DNA from: Desulfobacterales bacterium
GTDB lineage: Bacteria > Desulfobacterota > Desulfobacteria > Desulfobacterales > JAHDSC01
NCBI GenBank assembly: GCA_016931455.1
Contig: JAFGES010000129.1
Location: 1 to 64,000, forward strand
Direction of reading: 5' to 3'
Length of the DNA stretch: 64,000 nt
The stretch's first letter is position 1; each line of letters opens with the position of its first letter. The position numbers and the translations under genes were made by a program. Below the pieces are notes generated by a model. The model saw only the letters and a program-made list of their open reading frames with translations, did no database searches and was not told the origin of the DNA. Shown here piece after piece: positions 52,917 through 59,943 of the stretch.

Positions 52917-53284
52917 TCCTCATCTGCCTGAGCCCTCTTTGCTTCCAGATTCTCAAGCGCAACTAATCGTTTCTTAATTTCACCAAGCTGTCTTTGCAGG
53001 TTGTCAGCTTGCCCTTTCAGAAATTGCTTCTCCATTTCTATATTGGGTTCTATATTCGGTGCTGCATAGGGCTCGGCGTTACCTGGATAACCTCGCATCC
53101 ACCCCGGGAGACCGGTAGCATAATACATGTGTCGCCAACCTCTCCCACGACCAGCACCTGAAATATATCCGCGGCCTCTAACCACGTTGGTAAACCCTGG
53201 CCCATTAAATCCTGCACAGTATCCGGCTGCACGTCCCGTCATGGAACCTATTCCCATGGGTCCGGTTCCGTCTCCTCTTGGCAT
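52913..53284 (-). CDS. DUF5320 protein
   Basis: 123 aa. It starts MPRGDGTGPMGIGSMTGRAAGYCAG, the DUF5320 hallmark, followed by Gly/Arg-rich sequence and a C-terminal coiled coil (QLGEIKKRLVALENLEAK). GAGATACG precedes the ATG. It lies between two NifX proteins in the operon. The same MPRGD start is fused to the C-terminus of the first gene. A metal-binding or scaffolding role is likely but unproven. Confidence 0.8.
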   Translation of the reverse strand: MPRGDGTGPMGIGSMTGRAAGYCAGFNGPGFTNVVRGRGYISGAGRGRGWRHMYYATGLPGWMRGYPGNAEPYAAPNIEPNIEMEKQFLKGQADNLQRQLGEIKKRLVALENLEAKRAQADEE

Positions 53285-53329
53285 TTTTCGTATCTCCTTT
53301 TTCTTAAAATTCTTGAAAGACCGTCAGCC

Positions 53330-53944
53330 TTATTGGTTTCTCCCGCGACCTTGACCACGTCCTTGACCCCGACCTTGACCTTGACCCCGACCCCGATTTT
53401 GACCTTGATCATCCGGCCCATCAGCGGGTTTTTGGCCCTTTTTTCCACAAGGTCCAAGCCCTCGACCCGTTCTCGGACCTTCGCCCCGCGGGCCTGTTCG
53501 ATCTCCTCTCGGCATAATGTTTCTCCTTTCCTGCTCTAAGCATTTCTGCCCTAAACTTGTTTTTCTCTTATCCGATCCATCGTGCCCAACTCGAAACTCC
53601 TTACAAAAAGGACAGCATCCCTGTATCCCCAGAATCGGATTCGGCAATGTGCCTGCCATGAAAGCCTCAATGGTTTGCTCGATGTCACCGGCAATAAAAG
53701 GAATCGTTCGAATCCCATAAACAGCCAGCATTCCCGCCAGTGGTCGGGATATACCGCCGCAAACCAAAATTTTAATCTGCAACTGCGCCAGTTTACCGAC
53801 CTTTCCAACCGGATCTTCTTCCACGAGGGCTTCTTTGCTTTTGCTGATGATTTGACTGTTCTCGATTTCCAAAATTATTATCTGTCGTGCAACATCAAAC
53901 ACAGGTGAAATCCGCCCGTCCCATACAGCAAAGGCTATTTTCAT
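53330..53944 (-). CDS. NifX domain fused to a DUF5320-like Gly/Arg-rich tail
   Basis: 204 aa. Residues 1 to about 120 are a NifX domain (FAVWDGRISPVFDVARQ and ILVCGGISRPLAGML), with CCPFC at about 113-117. At residue 144 a second MPRGDRTGPRGEGPRTGR start begins a DUF5320-like tail ending in repeats of GRGQGQ and RGQGR. The inner ATG (53515) has AAAGGAG at good spacing, so the tail could also be translated alone. First gene of the sigma-54 operon. Confidence 0.85.
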   Translation of the reverse strand: MKIAFAVWDGRISPVFDVARQIIILEIENSQIISKSKEALVEEDPVGKVGKLAQLQIKILVCGGISRPLAGMLAVYGIRTIPFIAGDIEQTIEAFMAGTLPNPILGIQGCCPFCKEFRVGHDGSDKRKTSLGQKCLEQERRNIMPRGDRTGPRGEGPRTGRGLGPCGKKGQKPADGPDDQGQNRGRGQGQGRGQGRGQGRGRNQ

Positions 53945-53976
53945 CAGGCCTTACCTCCATTTAGATAATACATTTA

Positions 53977-53992
53977 AGCAAGGTATGTGCCA
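53977..53992 (-). promoter_or_regulatory. Sigma-54 promoter of the NifX-MinD-NifU operon
   Basis: Minus strand TGGCACATACCTTGCT: GG and GC are separated by exactly 10 bases, the strict -24/-12 spacing. It lies about 33 bp upstream of the first start codon with GGAGG in between. A sigma-54 activator gene is 1.7 kb away. Confidence 0.8.
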
Positions 53993-54153
53993 TACTCAGA
54001 GCATAAGTGCGGAAATCTTAAATGATTCGTCGTATCAGCTAGTTTACGGTTGGAATCCCTAAATGGGGATATTTTTAAATCGCTATCATGCGACAGTATC
54101 CTTATTTAATAGTTGCAATATGCTACCATATAAATAAGCGTTTAAGGAAACGG

Positions 54154-54166
54154 AGACAATCGTCTC
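54154..54166. promoter_or_regulatory. Possible activator-binding palindrome (GAGAC-N3-GTCTC)
   Basis: GAGAC (54154-54158) and GTCTC (54162-54166) form a short inverted repeat, about 115 bp upstream of the plus promoter and 165 bp from the minus one, a normal place for an enhancer site. There is only one copy, so the call is tentative. Confidence 0.3.
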
Positions 54167-54278
54167 TATTGTAAATAAGTTCAAGTTTATATACATTTAC
54201 TGTGCTATTGAGTTAAAAATATTTATTACAATTTGTTAATTGTGTGTTGTTAATTCAAGTAAAAATATTTAAATTTTA

Positions 54279-54295
54279 TTGGCTAAAAAATTGCA
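54279..54295 (+). promoter_or_regulatory. Sigma-54 promoter of the PflX-type radical SAM gene
   Basis: TTGGCTAAAAAATTGCA: GG (54281-54282) and GC (54293-54294) have the required 10-base spacing. A start about 12 bases on would give a leader of roughly 100 nt before the ATG at 54407. Confidence 0.7.
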
Positions 54296-54346
54296 TACAA
54301 ATACGCAAACAAGTGACCAAATACATATTAACAACTATCAAAATTT

Positions 54347-54388
54347 TTACAATATCTGAAAAAGCATCAAGTTTTTTAGATATTGTAA
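54347..54388 (+). promoter_or_regulatory. Leader hairpin before the radical SAM gene
   Basis: Left arm 54347-54363 pairs with right arm 54372-54388 over 17 bp (one G-U in RNA) with an 8-base loop. It ends 18 nt before the ATG, next to the ribosome site AAGGGAA. No T tract follows, so it is an mRNA structure or protein-binding palindrome rather than a terminator. Confidence 0.65.
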
Positions 54389-54406
54389 TCATAAGGGAAT
54401 CCAGCC

Positions 54407-55345
54407 ATGGCATCTTTTGAACCCGTTTATATTAAAGCTTTTCAAAGCGGTTTACTTCACGAAAAAGTTAAGAGCGCAAACAAAATATTAAATTCATGTG
54501 TCTTATGTCCACGTGAATGCCGTATCAATCGGATAGAGGGGCAACTCGGCATTTGTAAAACCGGCAAAAACGCCTGGCTTAACGCTTATAAAGCACATTT
54601 AGGAGAAGAAACACCTTTGATCGGAAAAAACGGTTCCGGTACTTTTTTTTTCACCCATTGTAATCTCCTATGCATATTTTGCCAAAACTATGAACTCAGT
54701 CATGAAGGCCGAGGAAAAGAAATCTCCAATTCTGAAATGGCTGAAATGATGCTGATTTTACAAGAGGCGGAATGCCCCAATATTCATTTTATTTCACCGA
54801 CTCATGTAGTACCTCAAATTCTTTCCGCATTAGAAATAGCCGTTCAAAAGGGACTATCCATCCCTCTCGTTTATAATTCCAGCGGTTATGAAAGTATTGA
54901 AACTTTAAAAATTCTTGACGGCATCATTGATATCTATATGCCGGACTTTAAATTTTGGGATCCCGACATCTCAGAAAAATTATGTAGCGCCTATGATTAT
55001 CCCGAAAAAGCCCGAGCAGCAATAATTGAAATGCATCGCCAGGTCGGAGATCTTGTCCTAGATGAATCAGGTAAGGCGCATCGCGGACTTTTACTCAGGC
55101 ATCTGATCATGCCTTCCGGTTTGGCCGGTACGCAAAATATCATGCACTTTGTCGCGCAGGAAATATCACCGAACACTTATGTGAATATCATGCCGCAATT
55201 CAAACCTCACGGCCGATCCTATGAAGTCAAAGAGCTAATGAATTGTATCACTGAAGACGATTATGCCGATACACTAAAAGCAGCCAGAGAGGCAGGTATT
55301 CATCGAATTGATCCACGGCCGGGAAAAGTTTTTATGGGTTTTTAA
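54407..55345 (+). CDS. PflX-type radical SAM protein under sigma-54 control
   Basis: 312 aa, collinear without gaps over the first 94 residues with the feo-linked paralogue at 3396. Cys31, Cys34, Cys38, Cys50 and the radical SAM Cys85, Cys89, Cys92 are all conserved (HCNLLCIFCQN). The ATG at 54407 is preceded by AAGGGAA. Divergent from the NifX/MinD operon with its own -24/-12 promoter, so it is likely coregulated. It may activate a glycyl radical or modify another protein; unknown. Confidence 0.85.
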   Translation: MASFEPVYIKAFQSGLLHEKVKSANKILNSCVLCPRECRINRIEGQLGICKTGKNAWLNAYKAHLGEETPLIGKNGSGTFFFTHCNLLCIFCQNYELSHEGRGKEISNSEMAEMMLILQEAECPNIHFISPTHVVPQILSALEIAVQKGLSIPLVYNSSGYESIETLKILDGIIDIYMPDFKFWDPDISEKLCSAYDYPEKARAAIIEMHRQVGDLVLDESGKAHRGLLLRHLIMPSGLAGTQNIMHFVAQEISPNTYVNIMPQFKPHGRSYEVKELMNCITEDDYADTLKAAREAGIHRIDPRPGKVFMGF

Positions 55346-55677
55346 TCAATAAGATGAAGATCGCCTTGTTTATCATAAATTTTTTATGGTTATTATAACT
55401 AAAATATCTTAACTAATCATAATAATAATGTTTGTTAATAAATCTAATAAGTTTATAAGTTCTTATATTTATTAATAAAATAATAGTTTCAAATAGGGTC
55501 GAAAATGGTTATAAAATTGATAAAAATTACAATTTATAAACAAGAAAATAATAAGTGTTAATAACTATTAAATTATTAACAAAATATTAATAAAAAAGGT
55601 GACATTTGATTTTTAATGCTTAAGCATATGCAGCTTTCACGGCCCACTCGCTTAACAATAAGCGCCTTTAGTTGGCC
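55346..55677. other. Convergent AT-rich spacer between radical SAM and activator genes
   Basis: 332 bp, very AT-rich (runs of TTAATAA and TTATAT type), between two convergent genes. No terminator hairpin with T tract, repeat or gene was recognised in it. Confidence 0.5.
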
Positions 55678-57078
55678 CTATTGAGATTTAGGGGAACGGA
55701 AACGTCCGTCTTTTTCAGGTAGGGTAATGCCGAGATTTTTTATTTTACGAAAAAGAGTGCTTTTGTGAATGCCCAGTTCTCGTGCAGTCGATAGACGGTT
55801 ATAGTTATTGCGTTTAAGTGCTTCCTTTATGGTCTGCACCTCTACGCTTTTTAAGGTCGTATTCATATCTCCCTTAACCTTAGCCGGCGAAACTTTCGGT
55901 GAAATCTTCAGCATGAAATCTTCAGGTAGATGTTGCGGCTCAATCCACCCATCTGTACATAATACAAAGGTATACTCGATGATGTTCTCCAACTCTCGAA
56001 TGTTACCGGGATAATCATATGTCAGCAGGATTGCGATCACTTCCGGGCTCAGACCCAAAATGGATTTGCCCTGCAAACGGTTAAATCGGGTTACAAAATG
56101 ATCGATCAACATTGGAATGTCTTCTCTTCTTTTTCTGAGAGGCGGCAATTCGATTCGGACAACATTGATCCGGTAAAACAGATCCTGCCGAAAAAAACCT
56201 TGTTTCACTTGTGCGGCGAGGTCTTTGTTCGTGGCGGCAATCACCCGGACATCCACAGAGACGGATTTTGTGCTACCCAATGGTTCAAATGTTTTCTCCT
56301 GCAAAACCCGTAGCAACCTTACTTGCAAGGCAGGGCTGATCTCACCGATTTCGTCGAGCAACAATGTACCGCCTTCGGCAAGTGCGAAACGCCCCGGCTT
56401 ATCCTTGTTAGCCCCGGTAAAAGCACCGGCCTTATATCCGAATAGCTCCGATTCCAAAAGGTTGTCCGGTAGCGCCCCGCAGTTGACTGCAATCATCGGC
56501 TTGTCCCGGCGAATGCTGAGATTATGGATCGCCTTTGCCAACAACTCCTTACCGGTCCCCGTCTCACCTTGAATAAGAACCGTACTGTTGCTGGTAGCCA
56601 CCTGAGGAAGCACATCAAATATCTTACGCATCGCCGGACTCCGGCTAACGAGGTCACCCACCTGAAAACGGCTTTTGAGCTCTTTACGCAATTCTTCGAC
56701 CAAGCTCAGATCACGAAAGGTTTCAGCACCGCCGACGATATTTCCGTCTTCATCCCGCAGCAGCGCTGTGGAAACACTTATAGTAATGCGTTTGCCCGAG
56801 GCATTGATAATAAAAGCGGACTTGTTAATGATAGGAATTCCCGACTCAATCGTTTGCCGAAGGGCGCAATCCGCCTCACACATACTAGCTCGAAAAACCT
56901 CGCAACAGCGCTTTCCAATTGCCTCTGTGCGGGAAATTCCCGTAATCTCCTCAGCGGCTCGGTTAAAAGAAGTAATCTGCCAATTGAGATTCACAGTGAA
57001 AACTCCATCGGAAATGCTTTCAAGGATAATTTCGGTGGCGGTTTGGGGTGCCGGGCGCGTATATTTCTTATGACTCAT
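55678..57078 (-). CDS. Sigma-54-dependent transcriptional activator with a cysteine-rich PAS domain
   Basis: 466 aa. Order: PAS domain (about 10-120) containing a Cys-rich stretch RCCEVFRASMCEADCALR, AAA+ domain with Walker A GETGTGKE, the sigma-54 contact GAFTGA, Walker B GGTLLLDEIGE, and a C-terminal Fis-type HTH (STARELGIHKSTLFRKI). No receiver domain, so it probably senses a ligand or redox state through the PAS Cys. Genomic position and matching promoters make it the regulator of the adjoining operons, as in the Desulfovibrio ORP system. Confidence 0.92.
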   Translation of the reverse strand: MSHKKYTRPAPQTATEIILESISDGVFTVNLNWQITSFNRAAEEITGISRTEAIGKRCCEVFRASMCEADCALRQTIESGIPIINKSAFIINASGKRITISVSTALLRDEDGNIVGGAETFRDLSLVEELRKELKSRFQVGDLVSRSPAMRKIFDVLPQVATSNSTVLIQGETGTGKELLAKAIHNLSIRRDKPMIAVNCGALPDNLLESELFGYKAGAFTGANKDKPGRFALAEGGTLLLDEIGEISPALQVRLLRVLQEKTFEPLGSTKSVSVDVRVIAATNKDLAAQVKQGFFRQDLFYRINVVRIELPPLRKRREDIPMLIDHFVTRFNRLQGKSILGLSPEVIAILLTYDYPGNIRELENIIEYTFVLCTDGWIEPQHLPEDFMLKISPKVSPAKVKGDMNTTLKSVEVQTIKEALKRNNYNRLSTARELGIHKSTLFRKIKNLGITLPEKDGRFRSPKSQ

Positions 57079-57338
57079 ACTGCAGAATGGGTGTTATGTC
57101 TTGTTGTTTTCGTACTTTATTCCTCCATTTGGAAATCAATCCTTATATTTACTAATAAATAGCTTATTATTTCTTTTATATCAAGTGTTTCATCTTTTTT
57201 GACTGCAGGTCAAAGATATTATTTAAAATTGGCTTTTAAGTTGTTGATGTTGGAGCGGCCTTGCCCATAACAATCATCAATGATAGACTAATTATTAAAT
57301 ATTAAACTGAATGCCTTCAGCAATAGGGTGCATACTAA

Positions 57339-58151
57339 AAACCTAAACAGAGAATCGGCAATGATTTTATGAGAAAGGTGGGCCAAGAGATTAACTCTCC
57401 CAGTCTGATTGCCAATGCCGAACATATCCGGGTCGATATGTTCGGCAATGCAGCTGTATTGGTTGGACTTTTATCAAGCTTCATCGATGTGGACTTAGAC
57501 CGAATTATCGCTTTCATTATTGTGGCCATTATCGCCTGGGCCGGGGGCAAGATTCTTATCGACGGTATTCGTGTTCTTCTAGACGCATCTTTGGATTACA
57601 AAACACTGAGTTCGGCTGAAAAACTGATTCTTGCCGAATCTCAAGTTATCGACGTTCAAAATCTCATGGATCGGAATTCAGGCCGTTACAAATTTATCGA
57701 AGCAAATATCATACTGAAGACGCATGACTTGGAAAAGGCATACCATATAGCGCATCGAATTGAAGAAAATATACGAAAACAGATAAAAAATGTCGACCGA
57801 GTGCTTATTTACTTTGAGCCGACCCAAAAAGAAAACCTTATCTATGCCTTGCCCCTAAAAGATGTCAAAAAACAACTCATCTCCGATCATTTTGGAGAGG
57901 CCCCTTTTTTTAGCCTTGTTACTGTAAAAATAAAAAACAGAACGGCTATAGAGCAAAAAATTATTGAAAATCCCTTTACCCATGTGAAATCCGGAAAAGG
58001 CATTTTGGTTGCAGAATTTTTAAATAAACATTCAATTGACTTTATTATTACTAGAAAAACCTTTGATGGAAAAGGACCATTTTATGTTTTTGCAAATTCT
58101 GCTGTGGAAAATTTAATTACTGAAGAAGAAAGCCAAAAAACTTACTCCTAA
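57339..58151 (+). pseudogene. 5'-truncated cation diffusion facilitator with NifX-like C-terminus
   Basis: An open frame from 57339 (stop TAA at 57336), ATG at 57369, 260 aa. The first 70 residues match the last part of a CDF membrane domain (INSPSLIANAEHIRVDMFGNAAVL, two membrane segments), followed by the CDF cytoplasmic domain and a NifX-like C-terminus. The first four helices and the first metal-site half are missing upstream. It is likely a remnant cut off near the activator gene, or a minimal two-helix protein. The NifX domain ties it to this cluster. Confidence 0.7.
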
Positions 58152-58252
58152 TCACAAAAAATACATTTTTTGAACTTAAATGGTCAATAATCAATATTAT
58201 AGCTTGGCTTGGTACCAGGCCCGTACCCACGCACTCCAGAGGATTATTTGTT

Positions 58253-58750
58253 ATGAAACGGACAATCAAACTTGGCTTGTCACTGCTGCTGTCTTTGCTA
58301 TTGTTTGCCTGCGGTCCAAAAGCTGAAGAACAGCAGGATCTTGGTTCACTATTTCCGGAAAGCATCGGCGAATGGCGACAGATTCAGCTGATTACCGGCA
58401 CTGAAGCCCTGGAAAAAATCAACAGCCTGCATGGCAAAAATATTACCGTGGAAGCTGGGGCTATCGGCAGCTACCAGGCTGCAGGAAAACGCCGCCCGGC
58501 CATGGTCTGGATATCACGCAGCAAAACCTCTGCCCTAGCCAGGGAGCAGGCTGAAGTCATGGCGGATAAAATGGTGAGCAATCTCCGTTCACCCTTCCAT
58601 GAGCCGGAAACTTTGAGCATCAACAAAATTAAAGTTTATAAGTTTTTAGGGATGGGACAGGTGCACTATATTTTTTGTCGGAAGCAACTAGTATACTGGA
58701 TTTCCTCACTACCGGCAGATGGGGAAAAACTGCTGCTATATTTTTTATAG
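58253..58750 (+). CDS. Small lipoprotein of unknown function
   Basis: 165 aa. A signal peptide ends at the lipobox LLFACG (Cys20). After it, ESIGEWRQIQLITGTEALEKINSL leads into a compact domain with a late VYKFLGMGQVHYIFCRKQLVYWISS sheet. I do not recognise the family. Some base and codon use is richer in GC than the flanks. No operon partner is close: the next gene begins 430 bp downstream. Confidence 0.7.
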   Translation: MKRTIKLGLSLLLSLLLFACGPKAEEQQDLGSLFPESIGEWRQIQLITGTEALEKINSLHGKNITVEAGAIGSYQAAGKRRPAMVWISRSKTSALAREQAEVMADKMVSNLRSPFHEPETLSINKIKVYKFLGMGQVHYIFCRKQLVYWISSLPADGEKLLLYFL

Positions 58751-58880
58751 AAAAAATTAAACGGCTCATGGCAGGATGGAATAACAATTATTTATTAAAG
58801 GTCTTAAAGGAGTAATTCTCAAATGCGGTTACCCTGAGCTTACAAAAAAACTTGACTTTAAAAATATGCTAAAGTAGGTA

Positions 58881-59018
58881 GGTATGTATATATTTGAATC
58901 GGCAGGAGAATCTGCCTGTATAAAAAATAAAGTGTTAATCGTAAAGAATTTTGGACCGTAGTGAAAAGCCACGAAGGCTGAAACTTCCAGAAAGGAAGCT
59001 GTCTTTGTGGCTTTTTTG
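58881..59018 (+). ncRNA. Candidate small RNA or mRNA leader
   Basis: Between a weak promoter-like TTGACT (58852-58857) and a terminator-like nested stem there is about 140 nt. It includes a hairpin GGCAG-GAGAAT-CTGCC (58901-58916). The terminal stem pairs AAAGCCACGAAG (58965-58976) with CTTTGTGGCTTT (59003-59014) and contains an inner CTTCC/GGAAG hairpin, then a run of T. It matches no known family that I can name. Confidence 0.35.
58965..59018 (+). terminator. Intrinsic terminator-like stem before the TonB operon
   Basis: A 12-bp outer stem (58965-58976 with 59003-59014, one G-U) encloses a smaller hairpin and runs into TTTTTTGTT. It would end any transcript started upstream in the plus direction. 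Confidence 0.65.
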
Positions 59019-59181
59019 TTATGATAGGTTCATAAAAAGTTTTACTCAGCTAACCCATGAAATATCTGATTTTGCTATTGTTTATGGTTTATGCTATGGA
59101 TAACCCTTAAAACCAAAGATTTAAAAGGGTATCAAGTCCAAGTCATGTAGATTTATTTTGAAACCATTGGAGGGCATTTTA

Positions 59182-59943
59182 TTGAAACGGCTCTGTGTCA
59201 TAATGTTTAGTTTTTTATATTTATTTTTGGGTTCAGGAACTTGTGAAGATTTTTCTGATCAGATCCAGAAACCGATTAAAAAATCGCTTCAATCCCGGCA
59301 ACAGACCCAAAAAGCTGAAGATCAATGGGCTGAAGAACGAGTAAAGCTTGAGGTGGAATTTAAGGCGCTACAAAACCAGCAAGAAATTTTGTTTTCCACC
59401 AAAGAAGACTTAAACAAAAAGCTTGCGTTTCGTACCCAACAAATCAAAACCCTTGAAACTGAAATTAAAGAGATTTCAAGGATATCCGATGAGCTTTCCC
59501 CTTATCTGAACGTTGTTTACGCAAAACTTATTGAATTTATAAATAATGATTTGCCTTTTTTGACAGAAGAACGACGGCATCGCGTGCAAAAAATTCAAAC
59601 GGTTCTGGATGATGAAAAGGTTCCAACCAGTGAAAAATTCAGAAAAGTCATGGAAGCGCTCTTTGTTGAAGCGGAGTATGGAAATACTGTCGAAATTTAC
59701 CGGGAAAAAATCAGTGTAACTGGAAAAGAAATCTTGGCTGATATTTTTCGCCTGGGGAGGCTTTCTTTATTTTTTCAATCCATAGACAAAAAAACTACGG
59801 GATTTTATGATGGGTCAGAATCTGTTTGGAAACTATTGCCTCAAAAATATAATAAAAGTATCCAAATGGCCATGGATATGGGAGCAAAAAGACGTTCGGT
59901 CGATCTGTTATCACTACCCGTGGGAAGGGTGGTGGTTCAATGA
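59182..59943 (+). CDS. DUF3450 periplasmic coiled-coil protein
   Basis: 253 aa from the TTG at 59182, chosen because GGAGGG is 7 bases upstream. A signal peptide (about 1-20) is followed by a long coiled coil (about 30-110) and a helical domain. It matches the DUF3450 family that goes with ExbB-TonB operons, presumably on the periplasmic side. Its stop overlaps the next gene by 4 bp (ATGA). Confidence 0.82.
   Translation: MKRLCVIMFSFLYLFLGSGTCEDFSDQIQKPIKKSLQSRQQTQKAEDQWAEERVKLEVEFKALQNQQEILFSTKEDLNKKLAFRTQQIKTLETEIKEISRISDELSPYLNVVYAKLIEFINNDLPFLTEERRHRVQKIQTVLDDEKVPTSEKFRKVMEALFVEAEYGNTVEIYREKISVTGKEILADIFRLGRLSLFFQSIDKKTTGFYDGSESVWKLLPQKYNKSIQMAMDMGAKRRSVDLLSLPVGRVVVQ

Larger units (their letters stand above)
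53945..54406. other. Divergent regulatory region of the ORP-type operon and the radical SAM gene
   Basis: 462 bp, AT-rich. Two opposed sigma-54 promoters (53977-53992 minus, 54279-54295 plus), a palindrome near 54154-54166, a 5-bp inverted repeat ATCCC/GGGAT at 54055-54070 and a 17-bp hairpin at 54347-54388 are visible. No gene. Confidence 0.7.
58751..59181. other. Intergenic region with a possible small RNA upstream of the TonB operon
   Basis: 431 bp. It contains a -35-like TTGACT, a GGCAG/CTGCC hairpin and a nested stem with T tract (58965-59018), listed as a candidate RNA. The hairpin has a likeness to a B12 box but the rest of a cobalamin riboswitch was not found. No protein gene. Confidence 0.5.

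Noticed and set aside
56524-57162. 212 aa plus-strand frame opposite the sigma-54 activator
   Set aside because: It overlaps the activator's conserved PAS domain and is not a plausible protein; it reads as a shadow of that gene.
57228-57246. TTGGC-like element before the truncated CDF gene as a sigma-54 promoter
   Set aside because: The -12 element reads GT instead of GC after the 10-base spacer, so it does not meet the strict consensus.
58895-58920. B12-box-like hairpin suggesting a cobalamin riboswitch
   Set aside because: Only the terminal GGCAGGAGAATCTGCC resembles the box. The upstream GCTG/CCACTG core elements of the riboswitch were not found, so it is reported only as a candidate RNA.
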